From: GCA-003244245 sp963822695
GTDB lineage: Bacteria > Actinomycetota > Actinomycetes > Mycobacteriales > Pseudonocardiaceae
NCBI GenBank assembly: GCA_963822695.1
Contig: CAWGJH010000026.1
Location: 1 to 64,000 of the forward strand
Reading direction: 5' to 3'
DNA: 64,000 bases
Positions 9,076-17,403 of the stretch are shown piece by piece. Below the pieces are notes generated by a model. The model ran no database searches and was not told the DNA's origin. It saw only the letters and a list, made by a program, of their open reading frames with translations. The translations under genes were made by a program, and so were the position numbers. The first letter of the stretch is position 1, and each line of letters opens with the position of its first letter.

Positions 9076-10082
9076 TCCGTGCTCCTCCATAGCACGTAAT
9101 ACTGGAAAACGTACTGTCCGTCCTCGGTCGATCCACTGCATTGCTCCGCCATGAAACCACACTGCCGGAAGAACGGCAGTTGCGGGAGGATCGGCGTGTG
9201 TCCTAACACGATCATGCGGCCGTCGTCAACCAGTTTCGGCGCGAGAGCACGAAACAGATCCATGCTGAACGTCGTCGTCACGACCTCAGAATTGAGAAAA
9301 CGGACGAACATGTAATCCACCGATCCGTCCTCCACGCCAGGAAAAATCGCGTCGTCGCAGATCACGCGGTCCAGCCGCGCAGCGGCCAACTTCGCCATGT
9401 CTGGGCTGATGTCCTGGCCGATGGTGGTGGTTCTCGGGAATTCTCGCTGTAATTCTGCGAGAAATTGCCCGGTCGAGCAGGCCGGGTCGAAGAACGTCGC
9501 GTTGTCAATCTGTCTGCCGCGCAGATACCTCAGCGTGTACTCCCGCAAGATTTGCTCGCCATACCCAAGATTGTCTGCTCGGGCTCCGTTCACCGCCCAG
9601 CCCGTGCTCGGCGATCGGCGCTCGCGACCGTCAGCCAAGTAGCTGAACGGGAAAGTGATCTCGATCATCGGATCGGCGACGATCCGGGAGAACAGCCACA
9701 ACTTCTCGGCTGGTCGCACCGGCACATAGTGAACGGTGTAGCCGTCTTCGTGGACCTGGTGGGAGACGTGTACACCGATGATCGACGCCGCACTGATCCG
9801 GCTACACGTCAATTCTTCGAGCTCGCCACGCAGCTTCAAGGGGCTGATGAGTTTGCGGCCGAACACGACGAGGTCGCCGACCCGAGCGAAGTACAGGTTC
9901 TGCGGCAATGAGTCGAACGGCTCGTGCCACGACCGAGGGCATCGGTCGGCCAGTTCCACGGAATCCGTCGGGACCGCTATCGTGCCTTCCGGGATTCTGG
10001 TCCGCTCGTACCGAGCGACTTCCGCAGCGACTTGATCAATCGAGGGGAGGTTCATCTCCGCTCGAATCTGCTCCTTGATCAC
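9069..10082 (-). CDS. SAM-dependent transferase, class I
   Basis: A 337-residue protein whose C-terminal half is a class I SAM-binding domain: NLGYGEQILREYTLRYL leads into motif I DPACSTGQFLAEL, then TTTIGQDISPDMAKLAAARL, an acidic DDAIFPG and LVDDGRMIVLGHTPI. The first ~190 residues are a separate, unassigned domain. The GTG at 10082 overlaps the stop of the MIO enzyme (GTGA junction); ATG 10055 is an alternative. It may methylate the tyrosine-derived product. From memory, the enzyme that transfers 3-amino-3-carboxypropyl from SAM to a phenol in nocardicin biosynthesis is of similar build, so alkylation other than methylation should be kept in mind; I cannot test this here. Confidence 0.82.
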   Translation of the reverse strand: MIKEQIRAEMNLPSIDQVAAEVARYERTRIPEGTIAVPTDSVELADRCPRSWHEPFDSLPQNLYFARVGDLVVFGRKLISPLKLRGELEELTCSRISAASIIGVHVSHQVHEDGYTVHYVPVRPAEKLWLFSRIVADPMIEITFPFSYLADGRERRSPSTGWAVNGARADNLGYGEQILREYTLRYLRGRQIDNATFFDPACSTGQFLAELQREFPRTTTIGQDISPDMAKLAAARLDRVICDDAIFPGVEDGSVDYMFVRFLNSEVVTTTFSMDLFRALAPKLVDDGRMIVLGHTPILPQLPFFRQCGFMAEQCSGSTEDGQYVFQYYVLWRSTEC

Positions 10083-11671
10083 CGCAGCTCGATTCCGGTC
10101 TGCTCGATCCGATCCACCAGGTCGCCCGAGGCCAGGTAGCCGATCATCCGATAAAGGTCGTCGGTCAGGTAACGATCGTCGTCGAGGAAGTCGAACTGGT
10201 CTACGAGTGCCTGCAGCGCGAGCTGTCCGGCGTCGCCGAGGGCAGGGCCCGCCTCGCTGAGTCTCGCCGCCTGCACTGCGGCCATCGCCTCGACCGCAAC
10301 GACGATCCAGTTGTTCTCAATGATCTGGCGAGCCTTGCGCGCGCTGATCAAACCCATACTCACGACGTCCTGGTTGTCGCCGTTAGATGGAATGCTCTGC
10401 ACGCTTGCGGGCACGCACAACGTCCGGTTCTCCGCGACCGTCGCGGTCGCCGGATACTGCAGACCTGCCATGCCAGACTTGAGTCCCGGTTCGCCGTGGA
10501 TGAGGAATTCAGGCAGTCCGTTGCTCAAGTACCTGTTGAGTAGCCGGTTCGTGCGGCGTTCGGACACGACACCGACCTGCACCATAGCGATCGCCAGATA
10601 GTCCATCACGAACGCAACAGGCTGGCCGTGGAAGTTCCCACCGTGAAAGATCTCTTGGTCAGCGAAGAAAAGCGGGTTGTCGTTGGACGAATTGAGTTCG
10701 GTTGTCACCGTCCGCTGGGCGTGGTACAGCGTGTCCCTGACCGCACCGATGATCTGCGGAATGCAGCGCAGGGTATAAGCCTTTTGCAAGTAGACATCAG
10801 TGATTACGACCTGCGCGTCAGAGCCTTCCCGCCTGCTGTCCATCTCCTGACGTAGCCTGCGGTGTTCCTGGACACGGTCACTGCCCTGCAGCAGGCTGCG
10901 CAGGTTCCACGCGCAGTCAACTTGACCCTGATGGGGCCGAGCCAGATCGTGTCCTTCGGCCTGGAACGGGCTCGTCAACGCCTGCATTACTTCCAGCACG
11001 AGCGTGGTGATGATCTCCGCGGTGCGGATCTGACGGTGCGCGTCGTGGACGACGAGGGAGCCGACGCCGGTCATGGCCGACGTGCCATTGATCAGCGCCA
11101 GTCCCTCCTTGAACTTCAGTTCGAGCGGCTCCAGCCTGCGGTCGCGCAAAACGTCGGCGGTGGGCACCGGCGAACCGTCCCGCCACGCATATCCCTCACC
11201 GATCACCGCGCTCGCCAGGTGCGCTAACGGACCAAGATCACCGCTCGCACCGAGGGAACCGATCTCCGGGATACACGGTGTCACACCATGGTTGAGATAA
11301 TTCTGCAGTTGCTGAGCGAGTTCCAAACGAATCGCCGAGTACCCGCGGATCAGCGCGTTGAGCCGCGCGGCGAGAATCGCACGAGATTCCTGCTCGGAGA
11401 AGTACTTTCCCGCCCCCGCCGAGTGGCTTCGCACCAGATTCGTTTGCAGCGCGGTTTCTTGAGATTTATCGACGAGCGCGTAGACCATCTCGCCGTAACC
11501 AGTGGTCACCCCATAGATGGGGATATTCGAGTTGGAGATCTCCTCGAACTTCTTGCGAACATTCGAGATGTTATCCCTAGCCTCTTCGGACAAATCGCAA
11601 TGGACAGCATCGCGCGCGATGGCGGCGACGTCGTTGATCGTTAGGTCATACCCGGTCATAACAACTGACAT
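10079..11671 (-). CDS. MIO-dependent tyrosine 2,3-aminomutase / ammonia-lyase
   Basis: A 530-residue member of the His/Phe/Tyr ammonia-lyase superfamily, which uses a methylidene-imidazolone (MIO) ring formed from an Ala-Ser-Gly triad. The triad lies at 142-144 in GSLGASGDLGP. The catalytic tyrosine is in PIYGVTTGYGEM (Tyr53), and His83 in TNLVRSHSAG marks tyrosine preference. These blocks, and LELKFKEGLALINGTS and ELNSSNDNPLFF, closely match the beta-tyrosine-forming aminomutase of enediyne pathways (SgcC4 type) as I remember it. The expected product is beta-tyrosine, with p-coumarate as the lyase alternative. GGGGGAGG precedes ATG 11671. It follows the ATP-grasp gene by 33 bases and overlaps the next gene by 4. 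Confidence 0.9.
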   Translation of the reverse strand: MSVVMTGYDLTINDVAAIARDAVHCDLSEEARDNISNVRKKFEEISNSNIPIYGVTTGYGEMVYALVDKSQETALQTNLVRSHSAGAGKYFSEQESRAILAARLNALIRGYSAIRLELAQQLQNYLNHGVTPCIPEIGSLGASGDLGPLAHLASAVIGEGYAWRDGSPVPTADVLRDRRLEPLELKFKEGLALINGTSAMTGVGSLVVHDAHRQIRTAEIITTLVLEVMQALTSPFQAEGHDLARPHQGQVDCAWNLRSLLQGSDRVQEHRRLRQEMDSRREGSDAQVVITDVYLQKAYTLRCIPQIIGAVRDTLYHAQRTVTTELNSSNDNPLFFADQEIFHGGNFHGQPVAFVMDYLAIAMVQVGVVSERRTNRLLNRYLSNGLPEFLIHGEPGLKSGMAGLQYPATATVAENRTLCVPASVQSIPSNGDNQDVVSMGLISARKARQIIENNWIVVAVEAMAAVQAARLSEAGPALGDAGQLALQALVDQFDFLDDDRYLTDDLYRMIGYLASGDLVDRIEQTGIELR

Positions 11672-11704
11672 CGTCGAGCCTCCCCCGGTAGATCCCCGTT
11701 GTAC

Positions 11705-12952
11705 CTAAATTCGCTTGCCTGAGATTTCCACGGCCTGTGGCAGCTCATTGAGCGCGGCCACACACGCGGCCCTGTCGTGACCGAGCGCCACGCCCATCGC
11801 TGCCCGGCCGAGCACGAACGATTTCGGCGGTAACAGCAGCGTTTCCCCCTGCTCCGCAAGGCTCTTGGTCTCCCAGATACCCGAGGGCAGGCGATCGGTC
11901 CGCACCGACACCGCGTCCACGACAAGATCATATGACGGGTACAGGAAACGAACACCTGCGGCCAACCGGCGGGTCGGCGTCAGCCGAGGAGTCGCTCCGG
12001 TCGCCAAATCTGCCATGGCGAGTGCTAGATCGATGCCTGTGGCCAACAACCCGACGTACGGGATGAGCTCGCCGCCGAGCCGCGCGTTGACCTCAATCAC
12101 CTTCGGTCCCGCCGAGGTGAACCGCACTTCGGAGTGCGTCACACCGTGCGTGAGTCCGAGCGCGGTATGGGCCGACTGCATGATTGTCAGCAGTTCGGTA
12201 TCGCGCAACAGCGGATCGACCGGGTCGATGATGTGACCAGTTTCTTCGAACGTCGGCGGCTGTTCCTGTTCCTTGTGCGAGACGAACACCGGGAACACTG
12301 TTCCGTCGTCGACGACACAATCAGCGGCTATCTCCGGCCCATCGAGATACTCCTCGACCAGGATGTCGCCGTAGTCGTAGTCCGCCGCCTCGTCCGGAGT
12401 CGCCGCGCTCGTGAACTCGAACGAGGAAGGCAATTCTTCCGCATTCTTGACCAACACGACGCCTTCACTCGCGGCCAATGCACGGGGCTTCAGAACAACC
12501 GGATAACCGATGCATCCAGCCGCCTCCGCGACCGCGTCGAATCCCCGTGCCCGCGATGAACGAGCCTGTGGCACCCCCGCTGCGGCCAACGCTTCACGGG
12601 TGGCGTTTTTATCCCGGCAGGCCAGCACGCTTTCAGGAGGATTCGTCGGCAGCCCAAGCGCCTCGGCCAGCCGCGCCGCATGCCAAATGCGCATCTCGTC
12701 GTAGCAGACGACACCACTGATCGGCAGTGCGCCCACCGAATTTCGAACCGCGCCCAGCGCCTGGTCGAAATTCAGCACGTCCTCTGTGGTGGTCCCGGAG
12801 ATGTACGGCTCGACCCAATCCATCACCCGATGATCGAGTAACCACACTCGATACTTGGCACTGATGGATTTCAACACCCATTCCCGGTAGTCGGCGCTGT
12901 ATCCGCTGCCCACCAACAGAATCCATGGACGCCACTTACCCGCGACTGTCAT
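11705..12952 (-). CDS. ATP-grasp carboxylate-amine ligase
   Basis: About 415 residues in the order of BacD/carbamoyl-phosphate-like ATP-grasp ligases. There is an N-terminal alpha/beta domain (LLVGSGYSADYREWVL), the central entry CRDKNATREALAAAGVPQAR, the ATP-binding strand YPVVLKPRALAASEGV, then ILVEEYLDGPEIAADCV and the metal-binding VIEVNARLGGELIPY. Such enzymes activate a carboxylate as acyl phosphate and join it to an amine, often giving dipeptides. ATG 12952 is chosen because AAGAGG lies 7 bases before it; an upstream ATG at 12985 has no ribosome site. It is the first gene of the operon. The probable job is to couple beta-tyrosine to another amino acid, by inference from the neighbouring aminomutase. 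Confidence 0.85.
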   Translation of the reverse strand: MTVAGKWRPWILLVGSGYSADYREWVLKSISAKYRVWLLDHRVMDWVEPYISGTTTEDVLNFDQALGAVRNSVGALPISGVVCYDEMRIWHAARLAEALGLPTNPPESVLACRDKNATREALAAAGVPQARSSRARGFDAVAEAAGCIGYPVVLKPRALAASEGVVLVKNAEELPSSFEFTSAATPDEAADYDYGDILVEEYLDGPEIAADCVVDDGTVFPVFVSHKEQEQPPTFEETGHIIDPVDPLLRDTELLTIMQSAHTALGLTHGVTHSEVRFTSAGPKVIEVNARLGGELIPYVGLLATGIDLALAMADLATGATPRLTPTRRLAAGVRFLYPSYDLVVDAVSVRTDRLPSGIWETKSLAEQGETLLLPPKSFVLGRAAMGVALGHDRAACVAALNELPQAVEISGKRI

Positions 12953-13329
12953 AAGACGACCTCTTGACGGCTTACCTATCATCAACTACAGAGCCCGAAC
13001 GCCGGAGCGACGATACACTATAAACGGCAGGCCACCCGGTTGGCGCAGTGTTGACGCGAGCCTGCAGGTGAGCGGCCAGTCAGATCGGGAGCACAACAGT
13101 TGCCGGGTTCCTCAGTTCGTCGGCGGCTGACCGTCGGCCCCATAGCGCCTGGACGAGGGGCTGCGGTCTCGTCTGGGTGATCGTGACCTGTTTTGACTCA
13201 ACTTCAGTCTGAGTGAGCCGATCTTACTGGCAGTGAGAGTTTAGTCGCCCTGGGTGAAGTCGGGGGGCATGGGTTGGCACTGGTGGTGGTGCGCGATCCG
13301 CGCGAGCAACGGGCGCCGAGGACCGGAGG
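12953..13329. promoter_or_regulatory. Upstream region of the six-gene operon
   Basis: No gene is visible. On the minus strand TTTATAGTGTATCG (around 13013-13026) offers a -10-like TATAGT about 65 bases before the ATP-grasp start. A convincing -35 is not evident. The operon promoter must lie in or near this segment because nothing upstream is co-directional. Confidence 0.4.
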
Positions 13330-13440
13330 TGGAGCTCGCGGATTTCGAGACCGATCTGCTGGCTGGGTTCGTGCTGGCGCGTGCCTCGGCCGGGTTGGGG
13401 CGACAGCACCATCCGCGGCATCGTCAGGTTGACGAGTGTC
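13330..13440 (+). pseudogene. Tyrosine recombinase N-terminal remnant
   Basis: In frame, ETDLLAGFVLARASAGLG, then after a frameshift near 13398 STIRGIVRL, which is the first helical segment of actinobacterial phage-type integrases (family pattern FVLARAxAGLxxSTIRxxV). IS6-derived sequence follows at 13516 and the integrase resumes at 13722, so this is the severed head of that gene. Confidence 0.5.
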
Positions 13441-13515
13441 CAGCGTGGTGTCGTGTGTCGGAGCCGAGGATGGTCGTTGCGGTGTCCCTGGGTCAGGCGG
13501 CTGGGCGCAGGGCGA

Positions 13516-13710
13516 CGACTTCGTTCCAGGTGGTGAATCGAGTGTTCATCTCGCGTCGGTACTGCTGGGAGATGGCCGTCCGATTCACCACGTGGAACGA
13601 GGTCACCGGACTGGCCACGGCCGCCTGACACACGGCACCGAGGACCGACCGATCCGCCCCAACCATGCCCATGCGTGATCCGACAACTCGAACTACCGAA
13701 CAACTTGACA
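13516..13710. mobile_element. Two IS6 end fragments joined tail to tail
   Basis: Bases 13569-13710 are an exact inverted copy of 3324-3465, the 3' end of the IS6 transposase gene plus its terminal repeat (ending AACAACTTGACA). The preceding 13516-13568 is a diverged fragment of the same transposase end in the opposite orientation. The structure sits inside a tyrosine-recombinase gene and forms the far-side counterpart of the IS6 copy left of the operon. Confidence 0.85.
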
Positions 13711-13721
13711 ACACCCCGACG

Positions 13722-14302
13722 ATGGTTGATGAGTGGCTCGGTGATCTGCGTGCGGTGCGGCACCTGAAGCGCTCGACGCTGCGCGCCTACCAGGAGGCGG
13801 TGCGATCGTTCTGTCACTACATCACCGACCCGGCCTACGGGTGGCCCTCGGTGTGCGAGCAGCGGTTCGGCACCCACCCCATCCAGGTCGTGCACGAGTG
13901 GAACACCGCGGTGCACGTCCAGGACGCCGAGGCCGACCCCGGCAAGCGGGCGTTGACCCTCGCCGAGCTGGAGGCGTTGTTCGACCACGCCGACGTTCAG
14001 GTCGCCCGGGTCCGCGCGGCCGGGCGGAAGGGCTGGTTGCCGGCGTTCCGCGACGCCGCCCTGTTCAAGATCGCTTACGGATACGGGCTACGGCGCAACG
14101 ATGTCCGGATGCTCGACACGGTCAACTTCGGGCGCAACCCGCACGGGCCCGAGTATGGCGACTACGGACTGGTCTACGTCCGTCACGGCAAGGCCAAGAA
14201 GGGCTCGGCGCCGAAACGGCGCAGCGTGCTGACCGTATGGGACTGGACCCCGTGGATCATCGAGCAGTGGATCACCGAGGTCCGCTCGACGCCCCCCAGA
14301 GA
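13722..14302 (+). pseudogene. Tyrosine recombinase / integrase, truncated at both ends
   Basis: MVDEWLGDLRAVRHLKRST begins a core-binding SAM-like domain, followed from ~residue 80 by the start of the catalytic domain. The first catalytic arginine is in GYGLRRNDVRMLD, and the beta-hairpin lysine region is HGKAKKGSAPKRR. The frame then leaves the family after TVWDWTPWIIEQWI, so the HxxR box and the nucleophilic tyrosine are absent. An IS6 end abuts its 5' side. It cannot recombine DNA. It probably was the integrase of an element related to the transfer module at 17-22 kb. Confidence 0.75.
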
Positions 14303-14348
14303 GCGTCCCTACACCACAACCCCTAACCGGCCACGCGTGGGTTGTCCC

Positions 14349-15476
14349 TCAGAGGGTGAGTTGGTGGTGTTGCTGGTCGGGGGTGATGAGGAATTTCCAC
14401 GCCTCTATCGATGGTTTGCCGTTTTGTGTCCACCAGTGGTAGGCGGTTTCGGCTTCATCCCACAGGCGGCGTGGTCCGTGCTGTCGCACGGGGTAGGGGC
14501 CGGGGTGAGGGCCGTATGCGGCGGTGGCCCATGATCGGGAGTGGGTATCGGCGAGCCAGAGCACGTGTGGTCGGTGCCGGGTGGGGGGCCAGTGCCACCA
14601 GCGGCAGCCTCGCAGGCGCGTTCCGATCACCCAGCGTGGATCCAGGTTGTTGAACATCGTCCATGGCGCGAGTTCGGTGGTGCTGGTGGTGTCCGCGTCA
14701 GGGTCGTCCCACCGCAGGCCGTGAAGGTCGCCCAGCGGGCTGCGCTGGGCACGGAGCTCCATGAATCCGACATACAGCGGCACGGGGTGACCGGTAGCGG
14801 TGCCATCAGCGTGCACGGTGAAGGCCACCACCGGACCCGAGGTGATCTCGGTCCGCATCGGGACCACGATCCGCCCACCGGGGGTGGTTTGCTCCACCCA
14901 GGGGTAGGGCAGTTCCCCGAGTCGCACGGTGGCGGTGACCAGGACCCGGTCGAACGGGGCGGTGGGCGGGTGGCCCGCGGCGCCATCACTGCGGATCACG
15001 GTGGGCTGGTAGCCGGCCTCGGTCAGGCGGGCCTGAGCCTGCCCGGCCAGGACCGGATCGACCTCGATCGTGCTCACCTGGTCATCCCCCAGGTGCTCGG
15101 CCAGCAGCGCGGCGGTGTACCCGGTGCCGGTACCGATCTCCAGCACCCGATGACCGTGCTGGACATCCAGAACGTGGAGCATGCCCAGCACCGCCGAGGG
15201 CATCGATGCCGAACAGGTCGGCCGGTGGCCGACCCGCGGCCACACCACGGCCCCGTCGTCCCACTGAGTCACGATCACCCGGTCGGAGTACACCGCCTCG
15301 TGCCAGCGGTACGGCTCGGCGACTCGGTCAAGTGGCTGATAACCGGTGCCCTCATCCACCCACACGCGATCCGGGATGAATCGCGCCCGGGGGACCACGC
15401 GAAACACCCGACCCCACGAGGCGGGTAGCGCCCCCGCCGAGCGCAACTCCTCGGTGAGCCGGTCAGGGTTAGCCAC
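14349..15476 (-). CDS. Protein-isoaspartyl-methyltransferase homologue, RiPP-type (copy 1)
   Basis: A 375-residue PIMT-like enzyme. Housekeeping PIMT methylates isoaspartate in damaged proteins, and RiPP-associated homologues methylate a specific Asp in a precursor so that it closes to aspartimide. The catalytic block is VLEIGTGTGYTAALL at ~residue 130, followed by VSTIEVDPVLAGQAQARL and DRVLVTATV. The extra C-terminal ~150 residues, ending in GPRRLWDEAETAYHWW, are typical of RiPP-linked versions and absent from housekeeping PIMT. It starts at GTG 15476, four bases after the stop of an acidic 48-residue peptide gene. The second copy at 38969 has the same layout. No lanthipeptide synthetase or ATP-grasp maturase adjoins it. 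Confidence 0.85.
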   Translation of the reverse strand: MANPDRLTEELRSAGALPASWGRVFRVVPRARFIPDRVWVDEGTGYQPLDRVAEPYRWHEAVYSDRVIVTQWDDGAVVWPRVGHRPTCSASMPSAVLGMLHVLDVQHGHRVLEIGTGTGYTAALLAEHLGDDQVSTIEVDPVLAGQAQARLTEAGYQPTVIRSDGAAGHPPTAPFDRVLVTATVRLGELPYPWVEQTTPGGRIVVPMRTEITSGPVVAFTVHADGTATGHPVPLYVGFMELRAQRSPLGDLHGLRWDDPDADTTSTTELAPWTMFNNLDPRWVIGTRLRGCRWWHWPPTRHRPHVLWLADTHSRSWATAAYGPHPGPYPVRQHGPRRLWDEAETAYHWWTQNGKPSIEAWKFLITPDQQHHQLTL

Positions 15477-15479
15477 TGC

Positions 15480-15626
15480 TCACTCGTCCTCGTCCGGCTC
15501 TTCCGGCGGGTACTGGCTGGGATCAATGTCACCGGGCTGCTTGCCCGTGGCTTTGTCGTCCTCAACGGCATGCTTCGGATCGTCGCCGCTCTTGGCGTCA
15601 TCGGTGTCCTGGGGATCTTTATCCAT
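15480..15626 (-). CDS. Acidic 48-residue candidate RiPP precursor (copy 1)
   Basis: A very acidic peptide with no cysteine, starting MDKDPQDTDDAKSGDD and ending PEEPDEDE. Residues 34-39 read IDPSQY, and the same IDPSxY motif occurs in the peptide encoded at 40089-40226, also directly before a PIMT homologue. The gene stops four bases before the methyltransferase start, as expected for a substrate-enzyme pair. By analogy with two-gene imiditide clusters (established knowledge of the class, recalled), one Asp may become an aspartimide. The motif IDPS is the best candidate site because it is the only conserved block. The length is below normal annotation cut-offs, so this gene is easily missed. 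Confidence 0.7.
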   Translation of the reverse strand: MDKDPQDTDDAKSGDDPKHAVEDDKATGKQPGDIDPSQYPPEEPDEDE

Positions 15627-15796
15627 TCCCGCAGCATAAGTCCCGCTGAGCACACCAACGGGGACACAGTGGGCGACAGGCGGCGCTCACCGCCGACGGG
15701 GAGTCACAGCGGTGGTTGGCGGGGTGTCGGTGAATCGATCATTGGCTGTATCGGTGAGGATGGCGCGATGTCTGACCTCTCGGTGGGCGCCACTTC

Positions 15797-17143
15797 TCAC
15801 ATCGCGGCGACGGTGTGAACCGCCCGAGCAAGCTCACGACAGGTACTGTCGCTGCGACTTGCCAAAGCCTCAACCAGCGGCCTCAATCTCGCTCGGACCC
15901 GTCTCGATCCCACTTGTTGGACGAGCACGAGCGCGTGACTGGCCTGCTCGACACCTTCCCGCAGTTCACCAGCTCGGATACTGGTCGTTGCCAGAATCAC
16001 GGTATCGAGCGCGTTGCAGCGGTTCGCGCCTCCTGGCCGCAACTGAAGAGCGGTCATTCCCTCAGTCCGGGCGGCGTCGTAGTTACCGAGCTGCTGCTCG
16101 GCTGCCGCCAGCGCGCCATGACCATTCCCATACGATGCGAAACAGGGCAACGATGTCCTGGGCTCAGCCTCACCAAACAACCGTCGGGCTGTCTCCAACT
16201 CCCGCCGCGCTTTGTCTGGATAGCCAAGCATGTCATACCCCGTAGCGATTTCACTGGCCAGCGCCGCGCCGACTAGAGGATCCCTCGACACCGCCGCCGC
16301 CATCTGAGCTACCTGGAATACCTGAACAGCATATTCAACATCACCATACGCTTTCTCGGCCGATCCGACGGTACACAACACTTGCGCAATCCGATCACGA
16401 TCACCATCCACCAGATCAGGAGCACGGTGCGCATGCGACCGACAAGCATCCATGAGCCCCGCGTCACCAGACGCCCACGCCGCCGACCGGTGGGCCTCAG
16501 CGACCGCATACCGCAAACGATCATGAACCGCCGGCGGCACCTGGGCACCGAGCAACCGCTCACCCGCCACGCTCACCGCCACCAACGGCTCCCTCGACGC
16601 CACGCCCCCCACCCGACGATCCAGAGCCACCAACCGCTCGACCGTCGCCTCATACACACGCACATCAGACAACCCCACCCTGGCCGGGAGCTCTAACGGC
16701 ACGTCCGGCGTGGCCAGCGGCTTCACGTACGCCGGCGTCGGCCTGATGACCATGGCCATGCCCAACGACAACAACCCCCGCCGCTTCACGGCTTCCGCTT
16801 CCTCCTCATCCACATACGACAGCGACACCGGCCGCAGTTCGTGATGCTCACCAGTCGCCAAGCCCATCATGCCCCGGGGGATACCCACACCCTCAGCGAT
16901 ACGCACGAACACGTCATAGCTTCTGACCTGACGGCCAGCCAGAATCTCCGACACCTCAGACTCACTCATCCCGCAACGAGCGGCAATCTGACGCTGACTG
17001 AGACCACAGGGACGCAAGAGACGAAAAATCGTCGCGATGTCCCGGGTCGCACACGCATCGCGCACCGCTGGGTCGCCAAGGTCAAAACCTGCCGGACACG
17101 AAACCACCGAGTACACCCCGTCTTCACTCCAGTCATCGGCCAC
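15797..17143 (-). CDS. XRE helix-turn-helix regulator with TPR-like C-terminus
   Basis: A 448-residue protein. Residues ~40-90 form a Cro/CI-type helix-turn-helix (LSQRQIAARCGMSESEVSEIL). The rest is all-helical and resembles the tetratricopeptide repeats that sense peptides or partners in actinobacterial regulators. It starts at GTG 17143 without a strong ribosome site, so the start is uncertain. It lies ~170 bases upstream of, and in line with, the precursor-methyltransferase pair. Regulation of that pair is inferred from position. Four further proteins of this design lie in the window (18246, 30356, 31949 broken, 41283). Confidence 0.8.
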   Translation of the reverse strand: MADDWSEDGVYSVVSCPAGFDLGDPAVRDACATRDIATIFRLLRPCGLSQRQIAARCGMSESEVSEILAGRQVRSYDVFVRIAEGVGIPRGMMGLATGEHHELRPVSLSYVDEEEAEAVKRRGLLSLGMAMVIRPTPAYVKPLATPDVPLELPARVGLSDVRVYEATVERLVALDRRVGGVASREPLVAVSVAGERLLGAQVPPAVHDRLRYAVAEAHRSAAWASGDAGLMDACRSHAHRAPDLVDGDRDRIAQVLCTVGSAEKAYGDVEYAVQVFQVAQMAAAVSRDPLVGAALASEIATGYDMLGYPDKARRELETARRLFGEAEPRTSLPCFASYGNGHGALAAAEQQLGNYDAARTEGMTALQLRPGGANRCNALDTVILATTSIRAGELREGVEQASHALVLVQQVGSRRVRARLRPLVEALASRSDSTCRELARAVHTVAAM

Positions 17144-17309
17144 GTTGCGGTCTACCTCTCACCCGAGCAGCGGATTATTTCTGCGCCGGGCACCTGGCCC
17201 TCAAGGGCGAACCTGCCCGGGGAACCACGCCCCGGCCAGAACCGTCGCCACGCGAGCGCTCCGCGCCCCTTGACGACCAAGCACCCTTCCCGAACCTGGC
17301 CTCGTATCG

Positions 17310-17357
17310 GGTGAGACGGGGGGAGCCTGGCAAGGTCCCAGGTACCCCCGCCTCACC
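17310..17357. terminator. Long interrupted hairpin
   Basis: GGTGAG-A-CGGGGG pairs with CCCCCG-C-CTCACC around an inner CCTGG/CCAGG stem. The structure lies upstream of the XRE gene and downstream of the 17404 gene, so it may terminate transcription coming from the right. No T-run follows. Confidence 0.5.
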
Positions 17358-17403
17358 GCTTACCACGGCGAACTCAGACGGTGGAGCTGTCGCTGGAACG
17401 GTG

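Noticed and set aside
13224..13988. 254-residue minus-strand open frame
   Set aside because: It crosses IS6 remnants and the recombinase gene on the other strand; no family segment is continuous.
14349..15476. Housekeeping protein-L-isoaspartate repair enzyme
   Set aside because: The extra ~150-residue C-terminal domain and the coupled acidic peptide gene fit the RiPP-associated form better.
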